This document shows, in pieces, positions 19,546 to 32,225 of a stretch of 64,000 nucleotides of DNA. The notes under the pieces were generated by a model. The model searched no databases. It worked only from the letters and a program-made list of their open reading frames with translations, and had not been told where the DNA came from. The position numbers were made by a program, and so were the translations under genes. Where the stretch lies: positions 1 through 64,000 of the forward strand of contig JAADVB010000060.1 of NCBI GenBank assembly GCA_023334545.1, written 5' to 3'. The stretch is from Salisapilia sapeloensis. Taxonomy: Eukaryota; Oomycota; Peronosporomycetes; Peronosporales; Salisapiliaceae. The number at the start of each line of letters is the position of its first letter. Within the stretch, counting starts at the first letter, position 1.

Positions 19546-20427
19546 TTATCGAGTTCGACCCAGACCACCAAACGACTTTCGTTCTTCCTTGTCTCTCTTT
19601 TCCTCTCGTTCTTCCCTCGAGTATTGAGGTCTGGCTGACGGCGCGGAAGGCTCCATTCGTCCTCGCCATCCACTCGAGCTTGCAGTAGGAGTAGCCTTTT
19701 CCTGTATCTTCTTGCTTTCTTCTTTCTCAGCTAGTTGAGCACGTCGTCTCTGAACCTCTTGCACGTGCTTGGATTGCTTTTCCTCAATCTTACGCAGTTT
19801 CTTCGCTTTCTTTCGCTCCTTCTTTTCTGCCTTTTTGCGTTTCTTTCGCTCCTTCTTATCTTCAGCAGGAGCTTCAAATACGTTTTGACCATGCTGGATG
19901 TCGTAATTGGTCGCCAGCTCTTTGCCTTCGTACGCGTGTCCAGGCAATCCTCGTGGCCCCTAGCTATATGTTAGCATCGTTACTTATATATGCTAGTAGA
20001 TAAGCAAATGTACCATTGCTGAAGCATTTTCAGAGTCAGAATCCTCAGCTTCACGAGCTTCATCTCGTTCTCGTACTTCCTTCGGCAGCTTATACTTGAG
20101 GACATGGTCCACGCGCAGTGTACGATCGAGCACAGAGGCACCATTAAGGTTGTCTACTGCTAGAATAGTACTGCGTTGGTCTTCATACTTTGCAAACGCA
20201 AATCCTTTCGATTTTCCTGTTTTTTCATCCCGAACGAGGTTAAGGTCCTCGATCTCTCCGAATTGGCTCAGCACACAAATCACATCTCCTTCCGACAGCT
20301 CATACGGCAATCCTCCGACATATACCCACGCCGATTCCTTGTACTTGGCGTGCCAAGAGGCTTCCAACGGGATATTCAGCTCGAGTTCACGCTCATTAAT
20401 CCGCTGAATCTCCGCCACGACGTTCAT
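19546..20427 (-). CDS. RBMX2: RBMX2 / Ist3 (Snu17) RRM protein of the RES complex
   Basis: Two exons, 20014-20427 and 19546-19959, with a 54-nt intron, 275 residues. The frame is open upstream to a TTG, but ATG 20427 gives the family's normal start (short helix, then ESAWVYVGGLPY). One RRM at about residues 30-115 has RNP2 VYVGGL, RNP1 KGFAFAKY, and the near-invariant family segment DLNLVRDEKTGKSKGF and LRVDHV. The C-terminal half is a very basic Lys/Glu coiled tail. In yeast and humans this protein joins the U2 snRNP / activated spliceosome as part of the RES complex (with Bud13 and Pml1) and aids splicing and retention of unspliced RNA in the nucleus. Confidence 0.92.
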
Positions 20428-20522
20428 TTCGTGTTTCGTGTCCAAACTTTGTGTCCGATCATTTTTATCCAATCCGATTATGTAAAAAGTGTTATCTGCC
20501 AATCATATATCTTTATTTCCGT

Positions 20523-22096
20523 TTAGGCAGCTTTTCCTTCCGTGATGCCTTCCATTCGATCCAATACGGTCTTGTAGAGCTTACTCTCTTCGCCGTGGGT
20601 GATCTGAAGCATCTCAAGTGCTTTTCTACCTATTATGACGGCTTTTGAATGGTTTGATGGAGAAGCCATTAAAGTGATGTCCAAGAGTGTCGTCAGGTAG
20701 ATGCTCGCCATGGGGTGAGGTCCGGCGTACACCCAGTCATAAAACGCTAGAATGTCAGTTGCATATAATTCTGCAGTAGCAAAGTCATTTCGCTCTAATG
20801 CCTGGTTGGACATTGTTGTCATGGCTTGTAATATATGCGAGTTGTGTGGATGAAGTTTGGTCTTTAAGCGTTGATAGATCGCTTCCTTGTCATCTGTGGT
20901 TTGTAGTTGTCCAAGGAGAGTATCGACTTCCAGTTTTTCACTTTCAGACCATTCATTTTGCGGTATTCCATCGTATGAGGCATCCAACACAGCGTCACGT
21001 TGGGCGCTGTCTGACATTGGGACGGAGCACCGGCTGCAGTTACAAGTAAAGTGATATCTATCTTGTAGATGTTCCTGTCTTTTAGCACGAGGCAGTGCTG
21101 CATCCACTATGTTTCCATGTTAAGATTCGACGAGTGAAAGATCTCGTAGGAACGTACCGTAGTTGATCGTTACTTCCTCACCAGGATGCAAAGTGTGCAG
21201 TAGACGCAACGTCAACGTGTGAGAGTCTTCATCAAACCTGCACACGAGCTTAAGTAAATGAAACATGGAAGAGAGATCTAGAGCATGTACATGACGGTGC
21301 AGTTGGCATCACAGCTGTGGTTGGCCATGGAGGCTAGAGGGTAGCATCCAGCACCCAATGGATAGAAACGCTCGTCACAAATTGTAAAATTGTTATTTTT
21401 GAATCTGCTGAGCATTCGCGTGAGGTCACTGACGTCATGCTCCCTTGCTATTGCCACATAGGTTTAGATATGATGTGATCTATAGTGTAAGAAGGGTCTG
21501 TACCATCCAAAAGACCGATTTTAACAGCTAATCCGGCAATGAGGGTGAGTACTTGGTCACAATCTTCTTCGAACCAGACCATGTCTGCCGGAAGAGGGTT
21601 TTGATTCACCCCAGCTTCAGCATTTGTCTGGTGACTTGTCAGGAGACGAGAGACTCTCCCGAGAAGGAGAACATCAGCAATAAGTGCCGCCGTCAAGTTG
21701 AGTTTCACAAGGTCTTTGAGTTTCTTGCATTCGACCTTGTGATGTGGTTTCCAGTCCGCTGCTTGGCACTGTCGAGAGCCTAGTTGTGAGAATATCAATT
21801 ACAATTAAGTAATAATAAGTATATCAATGCATCTTACAATAGTAGACGGTTTTGCAAGAGCCACATCGCTGCAGTGATCGTCCGATATCAGCCTCTTGGA
21901 AGCAAGTATGACAGCGAGTAGACCACATCTCCGGGTCCAGCATCTTGGCAGTTGGTTCAGTGCGTAAAATGATCGTACCATCTTCTACTGGTGATGCTAT
22001 GCTATCTTTCAGATAGATACCACGACCATGGTCGCCTGACACGTCTCCATTATTGCCGGAAGCGTCCGAGCTGCTGATGCATATCAAAGCGTTCAT
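20523..22096 (-). CDS. SET-MYND (SMYD-type) lysine methyltransferase-like protein
   Basis: Five exons (21838-22096, 21504-21779, 21291-21447, 21158-21237, 20523-21106), introns 58, 56, 53 and 51 nt, 451 residues. The first SET half (GRGIYLKD...) is followed by a MYND zinc finger with Cys pairs CHTC, CGSC, YYCS, CQ and the closing HHKVEC, split by the first intron. Then comes the SET core: FTICDERF, a GAGCYPLASMANHSCDANC-type segment with the NHSCD motif, GEEVTINY, and the post-SET cysteines CNCSRC. The C-terminal 150 residues are helical, like the TPR-like part of SMYD proteins. S-adenosylmethionine-dependent methylation of histones or other proteins is likely; the target is unknown. Starts head-to-head with the next gene. 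Confidence 0.87.
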
Positions 22097-22173
22097 ATTT
22101 ATTGTCAGCAGGTCGTTCCAATGTTGCGTTGAGGTTGTTCAATCTAGAAGAGTCGTTGAGCAGCTTCAAGGTC

Positions 22174-23187
22174 ATGGGGATCGAGTGGTCGTCTGCACAA
22201 GTGCTTCCTTCAGGGGTTCGACAGAGGATCTGGACGAACGATGGAGGTTTGTATGGTGCTAGAAAATCCATGCCCATGTCAGAAGCACTTGTAATGTGCG
22301 ATGATGGAGATTTGCTTCTTAGTCGAGCGAATGTCACGGTGACAACGAGCCGACAAGTGTCCATGCCTCCGGAGATTGTCAAGAACATTGTCGACATGGT
22401 TCATGGTGATTTCTCATCAGTCCATGCTGCAGATCTACCAAGTAGGTTGTATATTTGATTTGAATTTAAAAAAATGAATCATGTAAATGATGTGTGGAAG
22501 TTTGGAATAGGCAAGTAGATCTATTTTGATATGCTTATCTACGCTTCTTAAGGTTTATCTAGATGTGGTATTCTGCTACGAAAGGATGGAGAGCTGCATA
22601 TTCTACACGCTGACAAAGACGGTCTCAGCTTGGGTCGTCTGGAAGATGTTCTTGAGGCCGGGTCCAAGCGCAACGACAAGGTATGGAAACCTACCTACTC
22701 TCTTTGTCGCACTATCCATCACCCTGCGTAGTTTGCAGTCCGGCGATTCCGTTGTCCAGAAGCATTTGAGTCCATCATAAGTTTAAAAAGCGAGATAGAA
22801 ACCACAAATTGTCCAAGATGGACCAAATTAATCGAGGTGCTGTCGAAGAAAGATACAAGCCAAGCAAATGCAGTCGAGTTACCACCAAGCCTACGAAAAG
22901 TTCTGACAAGAACCTTACAGCTCTATCTCTGCCAGACGGCAACTCCGTCCACAACAGTCGTTCCTGTACACCAAGATCCTATCGCAACACTCAACGCAGC
23001 CTTGATCGTCGCTTTCTACGAGCACCTTGCAGTCGTTTCGCCATCACAAGCCAACTCCACTAGCTATGACGCTCTCCATCCGTCATCTCTCGCGTCCTAC
23101 CCATGCCAAAACTTTAATCACGTCCGGTTCATATCCGATACACTTCTCGCCACGGAAGCTGCACTCATCAATCGTTCATGTCAATAA
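22174..23187 (+). CDS. Conserved-looking protein of unknown function
   Basis: Three exons, 22174-22441, 22553-22680 and 22732-23187, give 283 residues. Intron 1 is 111 nt, the longest in the window; an alternative pair (donor at about 22447, acceptor at 22560) also keeps the frame. Intron 2 is 51 nt. The start is the first ATG in frame; the frame continues upstream only to a TTG, so an extra 5' exon is possible. The protein has a beta-rich middle (CGILLRKDGELHILHADKDG) and a helical C-terminal half (LPPSLRKVLTRTLQLYLCQ). No signal peptide, membrane span or known domain is recognised. It shares a 77-bp spacer with the SMYD gene. Confidence 0.55.
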
Positions 23188-23379
23188 ACAAACAGCCTGC
23201 ATGGTTGCAATGATCGAAAGCGAAAACTGTTTTATTTTCGTCGTTGGCAGCATCCTAGCTTCAAAGCTCGTAATCCTCCGCTCATTCCATTCTTATCCTC
23301 CATACAAATCCTCCTTCGCTGCACCTTCACATCCAAGTATACTCGACAGAAATTCAAAGCGTCTGTTCCATTCTGAAAC

Positions 23380-26300
23380 TTACGACTGTGTAGATTCGGC
23401 CATGACCGCATCCGACGTCGTTGAACTCGTACTCGCAGCGGCATTCGACCGCGCAGCCTGTTGTTGCAAGTACCGCCGCATGTCCGCACAACGCTGGACC
23501 TTGCACTCGTCATACGGCTTCGTGCATTGTCTCGCGTGCGCAGCCAAGACACCACGAATGCGTCGGCACAGCAAACACGCTTGGCGTTGCTCACACGACC
23601 GTTCGTGCTGCAGCATCGCGCGCATGCGCTTGCAGTGCATGAACGTACACTCTGGATCCGTACAAGTGCTCGAGTGATCTAGTTGCACGAGCAAATTCGG
23701 GTCTACATTATGAATCCTTCGCTGCTTGTTCTTCTCCGTGTTGCTATCCGCAGACGTCTCCGTGTGGTCAGCAGACGCAGGCGATCCGGCAGGAGACGCC
23801 TGCTGCAACTTGCGCTTGCGAGTACTCTTCGGTGTCTTAGTAGAAGAGGTAGCCTGCTTCTTCTTCGAAGGACGACCTCGTCCGGCAGGAGGAGATGGGT
23901 CCTGCGCGAGTGCAGCTGCAGTGTCCTGTGCTTCGATCGCGACGGGGTCGTCGAGAGGAAGGCCGGCACCAGGACGAGGGATGGGGACGATTTTGAAGAG
24001 ATGGAGCGTGTGCTCGTGCGTCGACTTCGCCTTGCAGTCATCACAGAGGTTGAACACAGGGCAGACAGAGCAGTTCCATCGGTTGCCACTGACGAGTGCT
24101 GTTTTGCATCGAGAGCAGCTGAAGGTAAAGCCTGTGGTACCTTGGTTGAATAGATGATACAGGACCATCATCGACGAATGCTTTGCACGTCGGAGCTGAT
24201 CGAACTGGCAGTGGTTGTTCTGACAGTACATGAGGAAGGCCTCGCGAGTGTCAAAGATCTCGCACGGCATGACCACATCATCGATCTCACCGTCACTCTT
24301 GCGCGTCGCTTGCTCCTTTCCTTCCTCCGTCTTCGTGTCTTTCGACTCCCCTTCCGTTGACTCCTTCTTGACATACGCATCGAGACTTTCCTCCTTCTTG
24401 TCACTTGTACCTGCCTCTATCTTCTCTTCTTTAATAGCTGGTGCCTTCTCCTCTTGCTCTACCGTCGGCTCGACGTACTCGAGTGTGAGTGGGAACTTCA
24501 GTTCTTGCAGATCCAAGTCGGTAAGTTCTGACGCCGACGCCTTTTCATTCGAAGCAGCGAGTCGTCGACCGACTTCCTCCGCACGTTTGACACCAACAGC
24601 AGCCGTCTCGAGTCGACTGGATAACTGCGTCTTGTTCGCTTCATAGCAAGAGGTGCAGTAGTAGTGCTGATAGTGTCGTGGCGGAGTGTTCCGGACACTA
24701 GAAGACGACGGCCTGATCTTCTTGACAGCTTCTAGGAGATTTGCGACGGCTGCAGACGGCTTGTGGGTCGTCAAGTGCCAGTAGCCTTGGTTGACCATCG
24801 CTTGACCACACTTGTGGCACTTTGGATAGAGGTCGACGACAAAGAAATCATCTTTTTGTGGCTCGAGAATGCCTTTTAGTTTTTGCATGAGCGGATCAGG
24901 ATTGACGACGACCTTATTGGGTGTACTCGGCCTGTTCATGGCCTTGCCTCCTTTCTTCGACCTCGACTTGGATGCACTACGTGTCGCAGCGCCTTTCGGT
25001 TCTTTATCCTTTTTCCCTCTCTTCTTCTCGTTCGTCTGCTTCTGGTACGACGACGACTCTTGGACAGGTGAAGCCGTTGGACTCTTGGCTTCCATCGTCG
25101 AGACAGAAGTCTCTTGTCCCTCCGCCGTTTTCTCTCCACGACCATTCGCAGGTTTCTCCTCTAACTGTTTAATCAAGTCTTCTGCTAATCGAGGCCAGTA
25201 GTCTCCTTCAAAGTACGGCAGATCGACTGCGCGTTTCTTCTTGAGATAGTACTCGGCATATAGGTTGGAGATATTGACGACAAGACCTTCTTTTTGAGCA
25301 GCCTTGAGTAGTTTCTGATACCACTGTCGTAGTCGAGCAGACTTGGGGATCTTCTGGTTCTCAGGCTTGCAGAAGAAGATGTAGTCATCACCTTTTAGTG
25401 GCGGACAGGACCAAATGTGTGCCGTGTGAAAACCTCGATTCTTACAGTCTTCAAAGAAGCCCAACATGACTTGTTGATGCATGAGCGTGCGGAACTTTTT
25501 CGGTAAAAAGAAATTGACAGAGTCCAAGTACGACACGTACACGCGTCCAGCGTTTGGAGACAACGAGTCAGGACCGTACTCTTGGACATAAAGCGTAAAG
25601 ATAAGCACGTCGACACCTTCAAGCTCTTGGAAGACACAAATGCAGCGAGATCGGTACGTTAGTTGGAGAGAAGAACCATTTCCGCTCTTCGTCTGCTCTT
25701 TGCCATTGCTCTGGCTATCTGCTCCTGACCTTTTCCGTTTAAGCGATCGTTTCTTTGGTGTCTTCGTACCTGCAATCTCTAAGGAAGCGTCTGTCTGGCC
25801 TTGACTCTGGCCTCCGTACTCTTCTTCTAGTAGCTTTCCTAGTCTTGGCTTTACTTGCACTTGCTTTTCGACACTCAGGACTTCACGTATAGTGATACGG
25901 AGCTTGGTGTCGGACTGGACAGGTTCACTACCACGCACTGTCCCAACACGGTCGGAGCTCCCGAGGTTTCCCATACGATAGTCTTCCTCCTCTTCTGCTT
26001 GCTTTAGAGACCGAAGGACACGCTCTTCGATCAACTTGGCCATACGCGTAAGAGGCAATCGGCGGGCTTTTAACCCGTTGTCGACCGAAGGTGGCACGCC
26101 AGACGCACGCTGCTTCTTCGTGCAGACGGGACAGACGAAGGGTTCTTGCTCGCCAGAGATCGCGTGGTTGCGTTCGTTGAATAAAGCGCAGATCTGGTGG
26201 TACCAGAGCTTACATGCGTCACATTCGACCCACGGTTCTTCCGCGACTTCACTGTTCTTCCGCTTCACAAGCGATGATTTCGTGAGTACGCCGTCGAAAG

Positions 26301-29300
26301 GAGCGATTCCACCTGGCGCAACCTCAGACGTCTCGGCCGTCGGTACAGATAGCTGTGGCAAGGCAGACATGTCGATAGGACCGTCCTTCATCTGCTTGTA
26401 GCAGTTTGAGCACCAGTGATGCTCGCCTCGTGGATCGCTATAGTAGTGCGTATGACGACGAATACGTCCGCCACAAGGACCGCTGCAGAAGAGCATGCAC
26501 GGAGCAAACTTGAACGAGTCGCCACCACAGAGCTGACAGATTTCATCTCGTCGCTGCTCACATCGTTTAAACAATTGGTTCTCGAGCTGTTTTTTCAGCG
26601 AAGCAAGCGATCGGTTGAACGACGCTAAGAGCTGTTTGGCTGCCTGGTTGAACTTGTTCGCGCTACTATTGTACGCGATGCAGTTTTCAAAGACAAGTCG
26701 AACGTCTCCGGCAAAGGCTTCGACACTATTGTAGTGTTCATTCTCCAATCGTTTCTTGATCGTCCCTAAGTCCATGGGACACTTGACAATATCAAAGTAG
26801 TCTGGGATATTCCATTGGACAGGATCCACAGGCGAGTTAAACGTCCATCCGAACTCACTTTCCATGAGTTTCGTTAATAATGGCATTAAACGATTCTTGA
26901 GTTCCGGAAGGGAAATGTGACCACAGAAGCTAAAACGTAACGACCGAATGTGTTCCTCCAACTGCTCCGCGGACATGGAATCCAGGTACGAAATGTCTTG
27001 GTCGGAAGAGTGCTGACCGTTCTGTAAATCAGCCTGTGTGCCACGTACCACAAGTCCATTGAGTACCATCGGCTCTGCTTTGCCTCGACCTCGCTGGGTC
27101 TTCGCCTGTGCTCGCGCTTTGGCAACCTTGGCTTGCTCCTTACGCCGCATCTTTTTCTCCTTTTCACTCTGCAGTCGCACTGGTTTCTTCTGTCCGGACG
27201 TATCGGCTGTGTCACTCTCATCGACACTTTTGTCCATGATTCCATCGCCACTCGCGTCTCCGTTGGAAGCTTGCGAACCGGTTTCGTGGTTCGAAGCGGA
27301 TGTCGTAGCGTTGATAACTGCTGTCGTGGTGTTCATGACCTTGACGAGCGCACGGACATTGTCCGGAGCTTGATTCGCATGCGTCTGGAGTTTGGTCGCG
27401 TCTCCTTTCGCAGCATCTACGAGACGAATGGCATGCTGGACAGGTCCACAGACGTCGCACTTGAGCTTAGAGCATTGCTTAAAGTGCGACAAGACGTATC
27501 TAGACGATATGCAGTGCTCCGTTCGACACTGCGGCTGCTTGCAACTGCAAATGTGTTTCCACAAGAGCTTCATGCCACTGCAATACGGAAGCGGACACGA
27601 GTCAGAGTTGCAAGTGCTCACGTGGCGTAGCATACACAACCGTTCTTGCTGCCTACGAAGCACGAGCTTCTGTTCATTCTCGTTCAGACGTGGCCTAATG
27701 GCACTACAGACATCGCATCGAAGGTTCCGACACTTGCGAAAGTGAGAGAGTAGCTGCCTTGTGGATTTGCATCCGACTGTCGCACAATTCGCATCTGCAC
27801 AGCGTGATACGTGCGCGAGAAGAGCTCTAGTGCGCCCACAGTACTCGACGCTACAGTTATTCGAAGAACATGTGCGAGCGTGCTTTAACTGGATGAGTCG
27901 CCTCTTGAGCTCCTCTCGTTTCTGCGCGATCGAAGCGTCATTCATCGGCACTGCAGCTGGCCTCGAGTTCCCAGATCCATCAAATGATCCGCTCGTGTTC
28001 ATTGCCATGCTAGAAGAAGCTGCTTGTCGCTGCTGCATCTGCTGTAGCTGTTGCATCCGCCTCAATTGCTGCATCTGTTGCATCTGCTGCATTTGCTGCA
28101 ACTGAGGACCAGATAGACCCATCGTCGAGTACATACCAGAGCTCATGGCAGGCGCTGAAACCATAGCAGGAGACTGCTGCTGGCTACTAAAGTTACCAAC
28201 AGAGCCACTTGACATGCCACCGCTCATGTCCAATGGTACACTCATCGGCACGCTGTTGAACTGAGCAGATGACACTGCTCCGGCGTTCATGGCACCAGAC
28301 GTATCGCTTCCATCACCAAACCCAGCGACTGCTTTCGCACCTGGTTGTAGCTCCGATGCAGGCATCTCTATCGGTTTATCACTAATCCCGTTCGCCATTT
28401 CATTCGTCTCTCGTTCGAGTTCATCAAGAATAGACGCGTTGTTGGCGCTCATGGAGCTACTGCTAGCAGCCATCGGCATGGACGTTGTCGATGGGTTCAC
28501 TTGACTTGTACCCATGGATGCCATGGGTTGTTGTGAGAAAGGAGCGCTGGACAGACTATTTCGGGACGACTGGAACTGCGCTGCGAGTTGCTGCTGCTGG
28601 CGTTGTAATAGCTGCATTTGTTGCTGCTGAAGCTGTTGCTGCGTCTGGTCTGGATTAACGGACGTCGACTGAGCTGAAGTACTGGCATTGGATGGAGCAG
28701 AGGAAGCGGACGGATTCTGCTGCCGTTGCTGTCTCCTGGAACTGTTGAGAGCTTGCTGCAACCGAGCTTTTAAAGTGTGCAAGTCCTTGTACTCGTCCTT
28801 GGACTTCGCACCCATGTAGAGCATGTGCTCTAGCCTCCTTGCGATCTCACGTGGATTGTAATCAGCCGATTGCGGTCGATTGGAACTCTTCATGATCAGC
28901 GTAAAGCTAATATATGACCGTTCGTTTAGCTATAATGAATACGAGATATGAAGATGAGCGTACATTATTTTAGCGATTTGCTGCCGAGTAGATCGGTCTG
29001 CATCCTTGTCTCTCCAATCCGAACCTCCGTTTGACATGGTAGCACTTACCTGACCAGTACCATTACTTGTACCGACCGTATCGTTCGTGCCAATAGATTT
29101 CGAGTCAGCGCCAACACCGGATACTCCCGTATGTGTTCCTTCGCTTGCAACTGGACCTGCTGGAGAGGATCCTAGTGCCGAATCGTCTTCGTTTGTTTCC
29201 CCCGTATTGGCCCCTGACTCGACCGTAGAGTTCATGCCCTAGAACCACGTTGTTAAGATCTTGTTTATAGGCGTAGTTGGGATAAAAATATACGTTTGAT

Positions 29301-29371
29301 GTCGTGGCAGTCGAGTTCGCAGTAGGTTCCGTGCTAGATTGTGGTGGCATCGATTGCTCTAAAGCGGACAT
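23380..29371 (-). CDS. CBP/p300-type histone acetyltransferase
   Basis: Three exons: 29294-29371, 28964-29238 and 23380-28906; introns 55 and 57 nt; 1959 residues. Splicing exon 2 to 3 joins a Trp/Arg helix to the next helices and makes a KIX-like domain (about 100-175) that neither exon shows alone. Then follow a Gln/Met-rich region, two TAZ-like Cys/His zinc domains (about 450-610), a bromodomain (about 790-890; core NIPDYFDIVKCPMDLGTI), a Cys-rich RING/PHD-like region (about 900-1050), the KAT11 acetyltransferase (about 1190-1375; e.g. YISYLDSV-type strand and GFHTAHIWSCPP), a ZZ finger (about 1700-1755) and a C-terminal TAZ domain (about 1855-1935). It acetylates histones and acts as transcriptional coactivator. 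Domain order resembles plant HAC proteins with an added bromodomain. Confidence 0.93.
28018..28110 (-). repeat. Gln/Met-coding microsatellite-like tract
   Basis: Repeated CAGCAGATG-type units, read on the minus strand, code for a QQM-rich run in the acetyltransferase (LQQMQQMQQMQQ). A second Gln tract lies at about 28580-28650. Such tracts vary in length between strains in many eukaryotes and would be good strain markers. Confidence 0.8.
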
Positions 29372-31648
29372 GCGCTGCTAAAAACAGAATCCTACACTGC
29401 CCGTAACGATCTTCCGACTATGGATTGCCACAAGAAAATTGTCAATCAGGACTGCGAGGCATGCGTTAATACAGCACACTCACGTTGCTACCTTTTCCTA
29501 CAGTTTGCAAGCTTGGTGCTGCAGGAATATCGCTTTTCGAAAGATTAAACTGGAAATCCAAAGCTCCTAGAGAATTTCAATCCAATGTCAGTATATGCCG
29601 TTTAAATCATCCAATATGGACTATAAAAGCACGAATGGATGTACACATCCAGTCCGATGATAATCAAACGTCATGGACATCCATACGCAGAAATATAGAT
29701 AAGGAGACTACTTTATAGTTTCACTTGCAAGTTACATTTTATACATACCGAAAGAGAAGATTTGACTTGGATTTTGTATGGAAACGATGTTCGTCCCAAA
29801 AAGAATGCTGATCCTCCGAGCGCCGAGGGACAGGCCAGGACGAGGCTAGTGCGGTAAAAGGCCTCTTTTAGGGAACTTGTGGGATCGAAGAAGCGAATAC
29901 GTGAGGTTCTCCGCGTCTGCGATGTCGACAGGAGCGACGGAGCCGTCTCAAAAACTGTCACGTAGTAGAGGAGAATTACCTTTGTTTTTCTTTTTCTCTT
30001 CCCCCCGAACCAGAAATATTTGCCGCCACATGATTGGTCCGTTTGTCCCGTTTAATCTGGATGTATAAATATCCACCACCGGGTCTCGAAATAGTAACCC
30101 TGTTCAGGACTAAATCATCGATAATGGATCGTGAATTGTCATGACGGCAACTTAATCTGTACGATTTAACGTACGAAAAAAGACGAATTAATGCATTTTG
30201 TGTACGAAAGAAAAGAAAAAAGAAAGAAAGTGGCCACTATCCAAATTATTATTGTAGAGTCTGCTACTAGCGTGAATAACGGCAATTTGTAGATGCAAAA
30301 AGCTAACTTTTAATGTGGTAATCTTCGTTTTGTGTTTTCCAAGATTGATATCGACAAGACAGATTTCCCCCCTGATTGTTATTATGCTTGGATTAGTCTT
30401 TTCGACGGCTAAAAAGTAATCATCTTTTTTGGTGTTGCTTTCTCGAAGCCTGGATACACTCAGCTCTGCACCTTGCTCCTTTTCGACGATAAGTAGACAG
30501 CAATGGAAACCCATCCGGATCGATAGGAATGGTTCAGTTTTGCTTTTTATTTTCGATATGCCTTGCTCAATTCGTATAGGAGTTATCTTCTCCTGATAAC
30601 AATAGACACGCAATAGCTCTCTTGTTCTCCCTTCGATCTTCTCTTTCGTTTTATCTTCGAATAGAAATTCTACCTTTCTACAGCTTAGAAATCAATGTCC
30701 AGGATCATAATCAAATAGGCCTAACTTACTATCCATTACACGAGCGTGAAATGCATTCCACTCTTCTTTCTCTCTTTTATAACCTCATGCGCGAGAGCTT
30801 GCTTTTATTCCGCACGAAGTGTTAGTTTCCAAAGATGACAGAGATGCGATCACGATCCGATAGTCAAGGCGTAGCCATACAAGACAATATTCATAACCTC
30901 GGTTTTTAGTATCGCCTCTGGATTCAACTAACGTGAACAAGTCCAAGGAAAATCTATTGGCAAGATATATTCAAGAAACATTGAGCGATTGGAAGGTTTA
31001 TGGCGGATATCATACAGCGCCCAATCGACAGCATTAGCGTGTCATTTGATTGTCTGGGTTACAACCAAAACAATAACTTCAGTTGTACAATCAAACCATT
31101 CACGATCCTCTACTTCTACACGTTGCTAGCTACCACTTTTATTCACTTTACGAGTAAGTTAAAATGTAGAGAAATTTTACAGGAAAGTACAAATTGGAAA
31201 TGACACGCAGCTTTTGGTAGATCCCACAAAAGCGTAAACACGTCTAATCTTATGTTCATGATAGGGATACTACGCCTAAAGCTAGCATACACCCGTACAT
31301 CATAACTGATAATTTCAAAGGCGTAAACTAATTCGTAATCGGCATTTAAACTAAAGGAATTCTTTCATAGATAGTGGGCCCTCTGCAACGAGAGGAGACA
31401 ACAGAAATTGGAATAGGCTACAAGAGCCTCTTCACGGGGTTTGGATGTAGTTTTCAACTAGCAATCACGACGACTCAGCTAGAGCTTCAGTGCCGATCGT
31501 TTTGCCCCAAGCGCAAAGATGCTCACATAGATGTTCTAGCATTTAATTTATACTCTTTTCAAAATACTACTGGTTTCAACATACTTTATCACTTGTTCTA
31601 ACGGACGCTCTAGGAGCCGCACACAAACCACCACCAGAACAACGAGCC
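29372..31648. other. AT-rich gene-poor region
   Basis: About 2.3 kb with no gene I can support. Most of it is AT-rich with homopurine and homopyrimidine runs (for example around 30200-30230). A GC-richer patch at about 29760-29970 has coding-like codon texture on both strands, interrupted by stops, and may be a relic. No terminal inverted repeats, tRNA or known transposase motif were found by eye. It would include the 5' flank of the acetyltransferase and of the Tim17-family gene. Confidence 0.5.
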
Positions 31649-32225
31649 ATGGCGGAGACTGAGGTACCTACCGGCGGGAGCAAGATCATGCATGACACAG
31701 CCCAAGGGGCGGCCTTTGGCTTTATCTATGGCTCGATCCAGTCCGTCTGGGCCATCCCGCGACTCGGAGACCAGCTCCCGAAGCTGTCGATGCAGCTGAG
31801 CCACATTGGTCGCCACACGATGGTCTTTGCCGGCGTTGGTCTTCTCTTCTCTGCTAGTACCGAATTTGCTGTACGTGTTTTCATATGCACAATTGTGTCA
31901 TGACAAGTTTGCATGTATATTAATATGTTGGTATATACTTGCAGGAAGCTATTCGCGCCAAGGACGATGCGATCAACGCTGGTGTTGGTGGTCTCGTTGC
32001 CGGCACGACTATCCCAGCGATGCTGACGAAGAACGCTCGTCTGGCTGCTGCTACAGGAGTCATCGCCGCGGCTGGCATGACTGCTGCTTCCTTCTGGTAC
32101 GACTCTCCTTCCTCAAATACACCGCGAAAGATCATTAACGTGATATTGCATCGTACGACAGGGAAAAACAGAGTGACAGTGCTTTCGACAAGTATCGTGA
32201 ACGTCGCTTTGCGGATCGCCGCTAA
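31649..32225 (+). CDS. Tim17/Tim22/Tim23-family inner-membrane protein, NDUFA11-like
   Basis: Three exons, 31649-31870, 31945-32096 and 32162-32225, introns 74 and 65 nt, 145 residues. A Gly/Ala-rich hydrophobic protein with four weak spans and the family-type signature R-x-K-D-D-x2-N followed by small residues (IRAKDDAINAGVGG). Taking the second intron replaces an unstructured tail with a charged end (AFDKYRERRFADRR), which fits better. Length and the signature favour the complex I subunit B14.7 / NDUFA11 over the import channel proteins, but the family members are hard to separate by eye. It would sit in the mitochondrial inner membrane. Confidence 0.65.

Noticed and set aside
22102-22173. 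24-codon upstream extension of the unknown gene
   Set aside because: Starts at a TTG, not an ATG, and overlaps the 5' end of the SMYD-like gene.
23027-23677. 216-codon plus-strand frame at the CBP 3' end
   Set aside because: Overlaps the end of the unknown gene and the antisense of the zinc-rich CBP tail; Cys/His content is the mirror of the TAZ codons.
29372-31648. Search for transposon ends, CRISPR-like repeats or RNA genes in the AT-rich desert
   Set aside because: No terminal inverted repeats, regular direct repeats or RNA folds could be supported by eye.
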